From: Dinoroseobacter sp039192165
GTDB lineage: Bacteria > Pseudomonadota > Alphaproteobacteria > Rhodobacterales > Rhodobacteraceae
Direction of reading: 5' to 3'
DNA: 64,000 bases
Assembly: GCA_039192165.1 (NCBI GenBank)
Contig: JBCCXD010000004.1
Span: 124,001-188,000 of the forward strand
The position numbers and the translations under genes were made by a program. The notes under the pieces are model-generated. The model saw only the letters and a list, made by a program, of their open reading frames with translations. It was not told where the DNA came from and did no database searches. Shown here piece by piece: positions 8,410 to 17,347 of the stretch (position 1 is the stretch's first letter; every line of letters begins with the position of its first letter).

Positions 8410-9018
8410 TCACGCCTTCAGGGCGGATGTGAGTTTCGCGAAGGCGTCGGCCCGATGGCTCATCTTATTCTTCTCCCAGCGATCCATCTCTCCGAAGGTG
8501 AGCGTGTGACCCTCGGCGATGAAGATGGGATCATAGCCGTGGCCATTTTCCCCGCGGGGAGGCCAGCTGATATGACCGCGCACCTCGCCGGGGAATACCT
8601 CGTCGTGACCATCCGGCCATGCCAGAACCAGCGTGCAGCAGAACTTGGCCGCCCAGGGCTCCGGAGCCTGCCGAGCAATCAGCGCGTCGTGAACCTTGCC
8701 CATGGCCATTTCGAAGTTGCGTCCAGACCCGGTTTCGGCCCAATCGGCGGTGTAGACCCCGGGATCGCCGTCCAGCGGATCGACCGCCAATCCGCTGTCA
8801 TCGGCCAGCGCCGGAAGACCGGTCGCTTTTGAAGCAGCGTGCGCCTTGATGCGGGCATTCCCGACGAATGTGGTCTCTGTCTCTTCCGGCTCGTCGAGGC
8901 CAAACTCAGACGCGGCGCGCACTTTAATCCCGAAGGGCTCCATAAGATGAGCAATTTCTTCGATCTTGCCGGAATTGTGGCTCGCCACGAGAAGTTCGCT
9001 CCCGTTGAACTTTCGCAT
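8410..9018 (-). CDS. rdgB: XTP/dITP diphosphatase RdgB (non-canonical purine NTPase)
   Basis: RdgB hydrolyses dITP and XTP so that these damaged purines are not built into nucleic acid. The 202-residue protein has the Ham1-family features: SHNSGKIEEI near the start, ETTFVGNARIKAHAASKATGLPALADDSGL, the SHRADAF motif at the end and GYDPIF. The ATG at 9018 overlaps the rph stop, so the two are coupled, a pairing found in many bacteria. Confidence 0.94.
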   Translation of the reverse strand: MRKFNGSELLVASHNSGKIEEIAHLMEPFGIKVRAASEFGLDEPEETETTFVGNARIKAHAASKATGLPALADDSGLAVDPLDGDPGVYTADWAETGSGRNFEMAMGKVHDALIARQAPEPWAAKFCCTLVLAWPDGHDEVFPGEVRGHISWPPRGENGHGYDPIFIAEGHTLTFGEMDRWEKNKMSHRADAFAKLTSALKA

Positions 9019-9731
9019 CAGCCGATCGCGGCTTTCTGCGCAGCCACCAGCTCCGCCACGCCGGCCTCCGCAAGATCGATGAGTGTGTTGAAAGCGTCCC
9101 GCGAGAACGGCGCGCCTTCTGCGCTGCCCTGGATCTCGATCATGCCCCCGGACCCTGTCATGACAAAATTTGCGTCAGTGCCCGCTTCCGAATCCTCGGC
9201 ATAGTCCAGATCGAGAACCGGCTGACCCGCGTATATCCCGCAACTGACGGCGGCAACGTGGTCCATCAGCGGGTCACTGATTATATCACTTGCCTTCATC
9301 AGCTTGTTTACAGCAAGGCGCAGCGCAACCCATGCGCCGGTTATCGACGCGCAGCGTGTTCCGCCATCGGCCTGAATCACATCGCAATCAATTGTTATCT
9401 GGCGTTCGCCAAGCGCCACGCGGTCCACGCCTGCGCGAAGGCTTCGCCCGATAAGGCGCTGAATTTCCTGTGTTCGGCCAGACTGCTTGCCCGCCGCTGC
9501 CTCGCGCCGGACCCGGCTGTGGGTCGCGCCCGGCAGCATGCCGTATTCGGCCGTCACCCAGCCCAGGCCGGAGTTGCGCAAAAACGGAGGCACGCGATCT
9601 TCGATCGAAGCGGTGCACAGGACTTTTGTATCGCCTGCCGAGATCAGAACCGAGCCAGCGGCGTGTTTGGTGTAATCCGTCTCGATAGAGATCGGTCGCA
9701 TTTCGTTTGTTGCTCTGCCGGAGGGTCGCAT
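9018..9731 (-). CDS. rph: ribonuclease PH
   Basis: RNase PH trims tRNA 3' ends phosphorolytically. The 237-residue protein carries the N-terminal MRPSGRATNEMRPI, the phosphate-binding TRVRREAAAGKQSGRTQEI-like segment, GERQITIDCDVIQADGGTR and the C-terminal GSAEGAPFSRDAF motif. It is the promoter-proximal gene of the minus-strand operon, divergent from hrcA with a 135-base intergenic region. Confidence 0.95.
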   Translation of the reverse strand: MRPSGRATNEMRPISIETDYTKHAAGSVLISAGDTKVLCTASIEDRVPPFLRNSGLGWVTAEYGMLPGATHSRVRREAAAGKQSGRTQEIQRLIGRSLRAGVDRVALGERQITIDCDVIQADGGTRCASITGAWVALRLAVNKLMKASDIISDPLMDHVAAVSCGIYAGQPVLDLDYAEDSEAGTDANFVMTGSGGMIEIQGSAEGAPFSRDAFNTLIDLAEAGVAELVAAQKAAIG

Positions 9732-9788
9732 AATCGTCCTTTCACTCTTTGCGCCAGATACCCGTGTGCTTATCTGTTTGGCAAGCCG

Positions 9789-9817
9789 TTGACGTTCGCG
9801 GCGAACCCGAAATAATG
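9789..9817 (+). promoter_or_regulatory. candidate sigma-70 promoter of hrcA
   Basis: TTGACG (9789-9794), a 17-base spacer and ATAATG (9812-9817) lie 50 bases before the hrcA start. I did not see a CIRCE operator (TTAGCACTC-N9-GAGTGCTAA) between 9732 and 9866, so autoregulation by HrcA at this point is not supported. Confidence 0.45.
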
Positions 9818-9866
9818 GGTGTCACCGCGTCTGACTGACCCGTTTTACCCCTGACAGGCGATCTGT

Positions 9867-10934
9867 ATGACCACCAAAGACAGCGCACAGCTAATCTCTG
9901 AGATGAACGATCGCTCGCGGGAGGTTTTTCGGCGGTTGGTTGAAGGATATCTGAGCACGGGGGACCCTGTCGGCAGCAGAACGCTGACGCGCTCGATGAC
10001 CGAGCAGGTTTCTGCTGCGACGATCCGCAATGTTATGCAGGACCTGGAGCTGCTTGGACTGCTCGACAGTCCGCACATTTCTTCCGGGCGAATCCCAACC
10101 GAGCTGGGGCTGCGATTGTTCGTAGATGGGCTGTTGGAGGTCCCGAACGTTTCCGACACCGACCGCGCCCATATCGAATCGTCGGCCCATGACAGCTCGG
10201 ATGTGGATGGCCTGCTCAGTCGGGTCGGATCGGCGCTCTCGGGGATTACGCAGGGGGCAAGTCTGGTGCTGGCTCCGAAATATGAGGCCGCAATCAAGCA
10301 TATAGAGTTTGTGAGCCTTGATCCGAACCGTGCGCTGGTGGTGCTGGTCTTTGCCGATGGCCATGTTGAAAACCGCGTATTCGCACCGCCGGTTGGGCAA
10401 ACTCCGGCCTCGATGCGGGAAGCGGCCAACTTTCTGAACGCCGTCGCCGAGGGCAGGACCTTGTCGGAGCTCGGCGCCGTGATCCGTGCGGAGATTGAGA
10501 CACGGCGCCAGGAGCTCGACACGCTGGCAAGGTCGCTGGTTGAGACCGGCGCTGCCATTTGGGACAACCAAGGTGATTCGAGCGAACGCCTGATTGTCCG
10601 GGGCCGTGCGAATCTGCTTGGAGAGGGGCCCGACCCCGAGGATCTGGAACGGGTGCGCGAGCTTTTTGACGACCTCGAGCGCAAGCGCGACATCGCAGAG
10701 TTCCTGTCTTTGGCCGAAGATGGCGAAGGTGTGCGCATTTTTATTGGCTCAGAGAACAAGCTTTTTTCACTTTCGGGTTCCTCTCTGGTGGTCAGTCCAT
10801 ATATGAACGCTGATCGAAAGATTATCGGTGCGGTCGGCGTAATTGGGCCGACCCGACTCAACTATGGACGGGTGGTGCCGGTGGTGGAATACACGGCGCA
10901 GCTTATGGGTAAGCTGATCGCTGATCGGGCATAA
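9867..10934 (+). CDS. hrcA: heat-inducible transcription repressor HrcA
   Basis: HrcA represses chaperone operons by binding CIRCE elements. The 355-residue protein has the N-terminal winged helix (YLSTGDPVGSRTLTR, ATIRNVMQDLELLGLL, HISSGRIPTELGLRLFVD) and the C-terminal GAF-like domain ending GVIGPTRLNYGRVVPVVEYTA, both family hallmarks. ATG 9867 fits the family start. grpE follows 7 bases after the stop, the common hrcA-grpE pair. Confidence 0.95.
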   Translation: MTTKDSAQLISEMNDRSREVFRRLVEGYLSTGDPVGSRTLTRSMTEQVSAATIRNVMQDLELLGLLDSPHISSGRIPTELGLRLFVDGLLEVPNVSDTDRAHIESSAHDSSDVDGLLSRVGSALSGITQGASLVLAPKYEAAIKHIEFVSLDPNRALVVLVFADGHVENRVFAPPVGQTPASMREAANFLNAVAEGRTLSELGAVIRAEIETRRQELDTLARSLVETGAAIWDNQGDSSERLIVRGRANLLGEGPDPEDLERVRELFDDLERKRDIAEFLSLAEDGEGVRIFIGSENKLFSLSGSSLVVSPYMNADRKIIGAVGVIGPTRLNYGRVVPVVEYTAQLMGKLIADRA

Positions 10935-10941
10935 AGGATGG

Positions 10942-11529
10942 ATGGACATGAGCGACCCCAAGATGGAAGAAGACATCTTCGCAGAGGTGGACGCCGAGAT
11001 CGCCGCAGAAGAAGCTGCTGAGGCGGCAGAGCTTGAAGATGCCCTAGGAGAGGGCCCGTCTGCTGGCGTGGAAGCGATTTTGGCCGAGCGCGACGAATTG
11101 AAAGACCGTCTGATGCGCGCACTGGCCGAGGCGGAGAATATTCGCAAGCGTGGCGAGCGCGACCGCAGGGAAGCGGAGCAGTATGGCGGCTCTAAACTTG
11201 CGCGCGACCTTTTGCCAGTCTTCGACAACCTGCGTCGCGCGCTGGATGCCGCAGACGAACCGAGCAAGGAAATCGCGGGCGGGGTGATTGAGGGTGTCGA
11301 GCTCACCTTGCGTGAATTGCTCAGTGTTTTTGGTAAGCATGGGATCCGCCCCATTGCGCCCGAAGTCGGCGATGCTTTTAACCCGCAGCTGCATCAGGCG
11401 ATGTTCGAGGCGCCGGTTCCGAACGTTCCCAACGGCCATATCATTCAGGTGATGGTCGAAGGTTTCGAACTTTACGACCGGCTTTTGCGTCCGGCGCAGG
11501 TTGGCGTTTCCTCTACTCCGAAGAGCTGA
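10942..11529 (+). CDS. grpE: co-chaperone GrpE
   Basis: GrpE is the nucleotide exchange factor of DnaK. The 195-residue protein has a long acidic N-terminal helix rich in Glu and Ala, then KRGERDRREAEQYG, the RDLLPVFDNLRRAL dimer helix and the C-terminal beta domain with FNPQLHQAMFEAP and YDRLLRPAQVGVS. ATG 10942 or 10948 are both possible; MSDPK from 10948 is equally well placed. The 3' end overlaps the convergent mutS by 17 bases. Confidence 0.95.
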   Translation: MDMSDPKMEEDIFAEVDAEIAAEEAAEAAELEDALGEGPSAGVEAILAERDELKDRLMRALAEAENIRKRGERDRREAEQYGGSKLARDLLPVFDNLRRALDAADEPSKEIAGGVIEGVELTLRELLSVFGKHGIRPIAPEVGDAFNPQLHQAMFEAPVPNVPNGHIIQVMVEGFELYDRLLRPAQVGVSSTPKS

Positions 11530-14155
11530 GCGCCTTTAGTTTATAGATCAGGTCAAGGGCATCTTTCGGGCTCAACTCGTCTGCGCTGATTGCGTCAAGC
11601 GCTTCCAGAACAGGGTCTTTTTCAGGGGTTTTGGCGGCTTGCGGGGTTTCTGGGCTGGCCGCAAAGAGAGGTAGATCCTCCAGCAGGTCAGCCGTGGAAG
11701 CCTGGCCCTGGCGGTCGCCTTTCTCCAGCCGGTCAAGTACCGCACGGGCGCGCTCGACAACCGCCGGTGGCAGACCCGCAAGTTTCGCGACCTGGACACC
11801 ATAGGATCGGTCTGCCGCCCCCTGGCGAACCTCGTGCAGAAACACCACGTCGCCTTCCCATTCCTTGACGGCCACCGTCGCGTTGTCCGCCTCCGGAAGC
11901 TGGCCCGCGAGGCTTGTCAGCTCGTGATAATGCGTTGCGAAAAGCGCCCTGCAGCGATTGACGTCGTGCAGATGTTCCAGCGTGGCCCAGGCGATTGACA
12001 GGCCGTCATAGGTGGCGGTCCCGCGGCCAATCTCATCCAGAATAACCAACGCCCTGTCATCTGCCTGGTTGAGGATCGCGGCCGTCTCGACCATTTCCAC
12101 CATAAATGTGGATCGACCACGCGCCAGATCGTCGGATGCCCCTACGCGGGAAAAGACCTGACTGACGAGCCCGATATGCGCAGTTTCGGCCGGCACAAAG
12201 CTTCCGGCCTGCGCCAAAATGGCGATAAGCGCGTTCTGGCGCAGGAAAGTCGACTTACCGGCCATGTTCGGGCCGGTGAGCAGCCATATGCGCGCCGCGT
12301 GCTCCGACAGATTGCAGTCGTTGGCAACAAACGGGCCACCGGAGGATCGCAACGCCGCCTCCACAACTGGATGGCGGCCGGCTTCAACTTCAAATGTGCG
12401 GGACTGATCCATCCTTGGCCGCACCCAGTTCGCGCGGCGCGCAATCGTGGCAAGTGCCGTGAAAAGATCGAGGGAGGACAGCGCCCGTGCGCATGAGGCC
12501 ACCTGACCCGCGCGGTCCAGAATTGCACTTCTAAGCCTTTCAAAGAGCCGCTTTTCAAGTGCAAGAGCCGCACCACCAGCATTCAGGATCCTGGTTTCAA
12601 GCTCGCTCAGCTCAACAGTTGTGAACCGGATTGCATTGGCTGTGGTCTGGCGGTGAATGAAGCGGTCCGAAAAGGGAGGCGCCAGCATTTTTTCAGCGTG
12701 GGTCGCAGTTGTCTCGATGAAGTATCCAAGCACGTTGTTGTGCTTCACCTTGAGCGATGTGATGTCTGTCGCCTGGGCATACTCCGTTTGCAGACCTGCG
12801 ATCACGCCGCGCCCCTCATCTCGCAACTGGCGGAGTTCATCCAGTTCTCCGTCATAGCCGGCGGCGATAAATCCGCCGTCTCTCGCAAGAAGCGGTGGTT
12901 CTGCAACCAGTGCGTCCTTCAGGAGCGTGAAAAGATCCTGATGCCCTTTCAGAGCCCTGGCTGCATCGGTCCAAAGAGGCCCTAAATCACGTTCAGACAG
13001 GCTCTCCGCAAGGCGTTCAGCCTGGTCCAAACCGCTGCGAATGGCGGCCAGATCACGCGGTCCGCCGCGATCGAGCGCAAGTCGCGACAGCGCGCGATCA
13101 AGATCGGGCACCTGCTTGAGCGCCGCTCGCAGCGTTTCGGACAACTCGGCGTCATCTACCGCCACAGTGACCGCATCCAGCCTTTCGGTCACTTCGGTCA
13201 GATCTGCGCTGGGCGAACTTATACGGCGCTCCAGCAGACGCGCCCCTCCGGCCGTGACGGTTTCGTCGACCGCAGACAAAAGCGCATTCTCGCGCCCGCC
13301 CGAAAGGTTGCGCGTCAATTCAAGATTGCGCCGCGTTGCGGCGTCGATCTGTACGAGGCGCGCACCGGATTCCTTTACAGGCGGCCGCAGGAGCGGGAGC
13401 TTTCCTTTCTGTGTCAGCTCCAGGTAATCGACGATTGCGCCCATGGCTGACAGATCTGGCCTTTCAAACACTCCATAGGCTTCGAGATCTGCCACCTTGT
13501 AGAGGTGCCGTAGTCGGCCAGCACCTGAGGAGCTGTCAAAACTCGCACGCGCCAGTGGCGTGGCTGTAGCGCCGGTTTCCTCGACAAGGCTGCGCGCTGT
13601 TTCGTCTCCCTCGTGCAGAAGCACCTCCCGTGGCCCCAGACGCGCCATTTCGGGCCCCAACCGTGCGCGCGTGCAAGCCATCACCCGAAATTCGCCGGTT
13701 GAGATATCGACCCAGGCCAGAGCGCCGTCATCCCGGATTTCGGCATAGGCGGCAAGGAAGTTGTGCCGACGTGCATCAAGCAAGCTTTCCTCGGTGAGCG
13801 TCCCAGGCGTGACGATCCTGACGACATCGCGCTTAACCACCGCTTTGTAGCCGCGTTTTTTCGCCTCGGCCGGGTCCTCGAGCTGCTCGCAAACGCCAAC
13901 ACGAAAGCCCTTGCGAATAAGGGTCAAAAGATACCCCTCGGCGGCATGAACAGGCACGCCACACATGGGGATATCCTTACCGTCATGCTTCCCGCGTTTG
14001 GTCAACGCGATGTCCAGAGCCGCGGCCGCATCTACTGCATCATCGAAGAACATTTCGTAGAAATCGCCCATCCGGTAGAACAAAAGCGCATCAGGATGCG
14101 CTTCTTTGATCTCCAGATACTGCGCCATCATCGGCGTCACTTTGTCGGCTGCCAC
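11513..14155 (-). CDS. mutS: DNA mismatch repair protein MutS
   Basis: MutS recognises base mismatches and small loops. From GTG 14155 (GTG preceded by a G-rich ribosome site) the protein has 880 residues. It shows the mismatch-binding motif FYRMGDFYEMF close to the N-terminus, the connector and lever domains, the Walker A loop GPNMAGKS, DEIGRGTATYDGLSIAWA and the ATHYHEL motif. An upstream TTG at 14224 would add 23 residues with no family resemblance. The tail overlaps grpE. Confidence 0.95.
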   Translation of the reverse strand: MAADKVTPMMAQYLEIKEAHPDALLFYRMGDFYEMFFDDAVDAAAALDIALTKRGKHDGKDIPMCGVPVHAAEGYLLTLIRKGFRVGVCEQLEDPAEAKKRGYKAVVKRDVVRIVTPGTLTEESLLDARRHNFLAAYAEIRDDGALAWVDISTGEFRVMACTRARLGPEMARLGPREVLLHEGDETARSLVEETGATATPLARASFDSSSGAGRLRHLYKVADLEAYGVFERPDLSAMGAIVDYLELTQKGKLPLLRPPVKESGARLVQIDAATRRNLELTRNLSGGRENALLSAVDETVTAGGARLLERRISSPSADLTEVTERLDAVTVAVDDAELSETLRAALKQVPDLDRALSRLALDRGGPRDLAAIRSGLDQAERLAESLSERDLGPLWTDAARALKGHQDLFTLLKDALVAEPPLLARDGGFIAAGYDGELDELRQLRDEGRGVIAGLQTEYAQATDITSLKVKHNNVLGYFIETTATHAEKMLAPPFSDRFIHRQTTANAIRFTTVELSELETRILNAGGAALALEKRLFERLRSAILDRAGQVASCARALSSLDLFTALATIARRANWVRPRMDQSRTFEVEAGRHPVVEAALRSSGGPFVANDCNLSEHAARIWLLTGPNMAGKSTFLRQNALIAILAQAGSFVPAETAHIGLVSQVFSRVGASDDLARGRSTFMVEMVETAAILNQADDRALVILDEIGRGTATYDGLSIAWATLEHLHDVNRCRALFATHYHELTSLAGQLPEADNATVAVKEWEGDVVFLHEVRQGAADRSYGVQVAKLAGLPPAVVERARAVLDRLEKGDRQGQASTADLLEDLPLFAASPETPQAAKTPEKDPVLEALDAISADELSPKDALDLIYKLKALSSSE

Positions 14156-14286
14156 GATGGTCCCCCCGGTGCGCTCTGTGTGATTGTAAAGGCTGCGGAT
14201 TCTGCCGGAAAGCCGGAAATCCAAATCTGTTGAGGACCGCCCGGGCCTCCGCTAGAACCAGTAGACCGGACAGCAGGGGAGGATGC

Positions 14287-16545
14287 ATGTCTACCAACAC
14301 CAAGATCACGCGCGAAGAGGCGCTCGCGTATCATTTGGAGCCGTCTCCGGGAAAACTGGATGTCTCCGCATCTACGCCGATGAGTACGCAGCGCGATCTG
14401 AGCCTTGCCTATTCGCCCGGGGTGGCTGTCCCGTGCGAGGCGATCGCGGCAGATCCCGAAACGGCCTATGACTACACAACCAAAGGCAACATGGTTGCGG
14501 TCGTTTCGAACGGATCGGCGGTTCTTGGCCTCGGGAATCTCGGTGCGCTGGCGTCAAAGCCTGTGATGGAAGGGAAGTCGGTTCTGTTCAAGCGGTTCGC
14601 CGATGTGAATTCCATCGATATCGAGCTGGATACCGAAGATCCGGATGCGATCATTCAGGCGGTGAAGCTGATGGCGCCGACATTCGGCGGGATAAACCTT
14701 GAGGATATCAAGGCACCTGAGTGTTTCATTATCGAGCAAACGCTGAAGGAAATGCTTGATATTCCGGTGTTTCACGATGACCAGCACGGAACTGCGGTTA
14801 TTACAGCGGCGGGGTTGATCAACGCGCTGCATTTGACCGCAAAGAAGCTGGAAGACTGCACAATCGTTCTGAATGGTGCAGGGGCCGCGGGCATTGCCTG
14901 CATCGAACTTCTGAAGGCTATGGGCGCAAAGCCTGACAATTGCATCGTGTGCGACACCAAGGGCGTCATCTATCAGGGTCGGACCGAGGGGATGAACCAG
15001 TGGAAGTCGGCCCATGCGGCGCGCACGGACCGGCGGACGCTGGAGGATGCCATGAAAGGCGCGGATGTCTTCCTTGGGGTGTCTGTAAAGGGCGCCGTCA
15101 CGTCCGAGATGCTGGAATCGATGGCCGAGAACCCTGTTATTTTTGCGATGGCCAATCCCGACCCAGAGATCACTCCTGAAGAAGCGCAAGCCATTCGGCC
15201 AGACGCGATCGTCGCCACAGGCCGCTCAGACTATCCCAACCAGGTCAATAACGTGCTTGGGTTTCCGTACCTGTTCCGCGGGGCTCTGGATATCCGGGCG
15301 CGGGCCATCAATGACGAGATGAAGATCGCTTGCGCCGAAGCGCTTGCTGCTTTGGCCCGTGAAGATGTGCCGGATGAGGTCGCGTTGGCCTATGGGCGCA
15401 AACTCAGTTTTGGCCGCGACTACATCATACCCACGCCGTTCGACCCGCGTCTGATCCACAAGGTTCCGCCGGCTGTTGCGAAAGCAGGAATGGATACCGG
15501 AGTTGCCCGTAAACCGATCGTAGATATGGACGGGTATGAAAACAGTCTGCGCGCCCGAATGGATCCGAGCGCAAGTATGCTTGAAGGCATGTATGCACGC
15601 GCCAAAGGCACTCAGGCGCGCATGATCTTTGCAGAGGGCGACGATATTCGTGTGCTGCGCGCAGCGGTAAGCTATCAACGATCCGGCATGGGCAAGGCGC
15701 TGGTTGTGGGCCGCGAGGACGATGTCAAAACGAAGCTCGAAACGGCCGGCATCGGAGATGCTTTCCGAGAGCTGGAGGTCGTGAATGCGCGGAACACGCG
15801 ACATCTCGATATCTATAAGGATTTTTTATACGAACGTTTGCAGAGAAAAGGATATGATAATCATGATATTACGCGACTAGCCCAGCGAGACCGTCATGTT
15901 TTCTCTTCGCTTATGCTGGCACATGGCCATGGAGACGGACTTGTAACTGGCGCTACACGTAAATCGGCGCATGTCCTTGGTTTGATCAATACGGTGTTTG
16001 ACGCGAGCGCTGTGGACGGCGCCGTTGGCGTAACCGCGCTCCTGGTGAAAGGCCGCATTATTCTTATCGCCGACACGCTTGTGCACGAATGGCCCGACGA
16101 AGAGGATCTGGCCGATATCGCGGTGCGCGCGGCGGGAACTGCCCGGTCTTTGGGTCTTGATCCCCGCGTTGCCTTTGTCAGCTTCTCGACCTTTGGCTAT
16201 CCGATTTCAGAGCGCGCTGAGAAGATGGGCGCAGGTCCTCGCGTTCTCGATGCGCGTGGCGTGGACTTTGAGTACGACGGGGAAATGACGGTCGATGTGG
16301 CGCTTGATCCGGACATCATGTCCCAATACCCGTTTTGCCGCCTGTCAGGGCCTGCCAATGTGCTTGTGGTGCCCGCGCGCCATTCGGCTTCGATCAGCGT
16401 AAAGCTTTTGCAGCAACTGGGCGGTGCAACTGTGATTGGCCCGATTTTATCCGGGGTGGGCAAGCCCATTCAGCTCTGTTCGGCGACGTCGACGGCAAAT
16501 GACGTTCTGAACATGGCTGTGCTGGCCGCGTGCCGCGTCGGATAA
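14287..16545 (+). CDS. maeB: NADP-dependent malic enzyme (malic enzyme-phosphotransacetylase-like fusion)
   Basis: Converts malate to pyruvate with NADPH formation. The 752-residue protein from ATG 14287 has a strong GGGAGG ribosome site at 14276-14281. The first ~430 residues are malic enzyme (YSPGVAVPC, VFHDDQHGTAVI, GAGAAGIACIELL, SDYPNQVNNVLGFPY). The rest is a phosphate acetyltransferase-like domain (PTA) ending VGKPIQLCSATSTANDVLNM, which in this family is regulatory rather than catalytic. An extra 19 codons upstream in frame lack support. It is divergent from mutS. Confidence 0.95.
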   Translation: MSTNTKITREEALAYHLEPSPGKLDVSASTPMSTQRDLSLAYSPGVAVPCEAIAADPETAYDYTTKGNMVAVVSNGSAVLGLGNLGALASKPVMEGKSVLFKRFADVNSIDIELDTEDPDAIIQAVKLMAPTFGGINLEDIKAPECFIIEQTLKEMLDIPVFHDDQHGTAVITAAGLINALHLTAKKLEDCTIVLNGAGAAGIACIELLKAMGAKPDNCIVCDTKGVIYQGRTEGMNQWKSAHAARTDRRTLEDAMKGADVFLGVSVKGAVTSEMLESMAENPVIFAMANPDPEITPEEAQAIRPDAIVATGRSDYPNQVNNVLGFPYLFRGALDIRARAINDEMKIACAEALAALAREDVPDEVALAYGRKLSFGRDYIIPTPFDPRLIHKVPPAVAKAGMDTGVARKPIVDMDGYENSLRARMDPSASMLEGMYARAKGTQARMIFAEGDDIRVLRAAVSYQRSGMGKALVVGREDDVKTKLETAGIGDAFRELEVVNARNTRHLDIYKDFLYERLQRKGYDNHDITRLAQRDRHVFSSLMLAHGHGDGLVTGATRKSAHVLGLINTVFDASAVDGAVGVTALLVKGRIILIADTLVHEWPDEEDLADIAVRAAGTARSLGLDPRVAFVSFSTFGYPISERAEKMGAGPRVLDARGVDFEYDGEMTVDVALDPDIMSQYPFCRLSGPANVLVVPARHSASISVKLLQQLGGATVIGPILSGVGKPIQLCSATSTANDVLNMAVLAACRVG

Positions 16546-16563
16546 TCGACTAGCCCTTGGGCG

Positions 16564-17226
16564 TCAGCTGCCAGCAAACGGCGCGGCATCGCCCCAGATT
16601 GCCCGTACGCGCTGGTCGCGTCCGCAAGAGTCGCGGTAGCGCTTATAGGCTTCGGCTTTTGTCTTCGGACCGAACCGGGTCAGGATGCGGCTTTCGCCCT
16701 TATAAAAATCCTGATGATAGTCTTCTGCGGCGTAGAATGGGGCCGCGTCGCGGATAGGTGTCACAATGGATTGACCCAGTTCCGCCTCTGCCCGCGCGAC
16801 CGCGGCCTCGGCATCTGCGCGTTGGTCTGGCGTGGCAAAAATTGCCGTTGTGTAGTGAAAGCCCCGGTCGCAGAACTGTCCGCCTTCGTCAAACACGTCG
16901 ACCGAGCGGAGGAATTTATCAAGGATCTCTGCCCGGGTGACCTTGCCCGGGTCATATTCGATGGCGGCCACTTCGAGATGTCCGGTCTTGCCGCGGCTGA
17001 CCTGTTTGTAAGTCGGGTCTTCGGTCGACCCGCCGGCGTATCCAGACGTCACTTCCAATACGCCCGGTACCTTTTCGAAATCGGCTTCGACGCACCAGAA
17101 ACATCCACCGGCGACCACAAGAGTTTCCGTCCCCATCGCCTTTGCCTGGCTGCACTCGGCCATAACGCCAAGGACGATAGCAACGCCAAGCATCATGGCT
17201 TTCATATCTGTAAAGGTTCTGAGCAT
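16564..17226 (-). CDS. msrA: exported peptide-methionine (S)-S-oxide reductase MsrA
   Basis: Reduces methionine-S-sulfoxide in proteins. From ATG 17226, with GGAGG eight bases upstream, the protein has 220 residues. The first ~30 form a signal peptide (KAMMLGVAIVLGVMA, then SQAKA), so this form acts in the periplasm. The catalytic motif GGCFWCVEADFEKVPGV and SGYAGG are intact, and a cysteine near the C-terminus (RDSCGRDQRVR) may be the resolving residue. An earlier ATG at 17259 has no ribosome site. Confidence 0.93.
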   Translation of the reverse strand: MLRTFTDMKAMMLGVAIVLGVMAECSQAKAMGTETLVVAGGCFWCVEADFEKVPGVLEVTSGYAGGSTEDPTYKQVSRGKTGHLEVAAIEYDPGKVTRAEILDKFLRSVDVFDEGGQFCDRGFHYTTAIFATPDQRADAEAAVARAEAELGQSIVTPIRDAAPFYAAEDYHQDFYKGESRILTRFGPKTKAEAYKRYRDSCGRDQRVRAIWGDAAPFAGS

Positions 17227-17283
17227 GGCGCGTACCTCCGGCTTGATGCCCATAAGCATGCGGAACCTGTATCACAGGCTCAA

Positions 17284-17315
17284 GTCACCCGTGTGTGAAC
17301 TCACACACAGGTGAC
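17284..17315. terminator. long inverted repeat between the M48 protease gene and msrA
   Basis: GTCACC-C-GTGTGTG / AACT / CACACAC-A-GGTGAC forms a 14-step stem with one mismatch. It lies just beyond the end of the minus-strand M48 gene and upstream of msrA. On the minus strand it has no U run, so it may be a factor-assisted terminator, an mRNA 3'-end stabiliser or an operator for msrA. Confidence 0.45.
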
Positions 17316-17347
17316 GTGCGGGCTGTTTTTGTTACAGAACCAACGGA

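Noticed and set aside
9732..9866. CIRCE operator before hrcA
   Set aside because: No TTAGCACTC-N9-GAGTGCTAA repeat is present.
14156..14224. MutS start at TTG 14224
   Set aside because: GTG 14155 has a G-rich ribosome site and the mismatch motif lies at the right distance from it.
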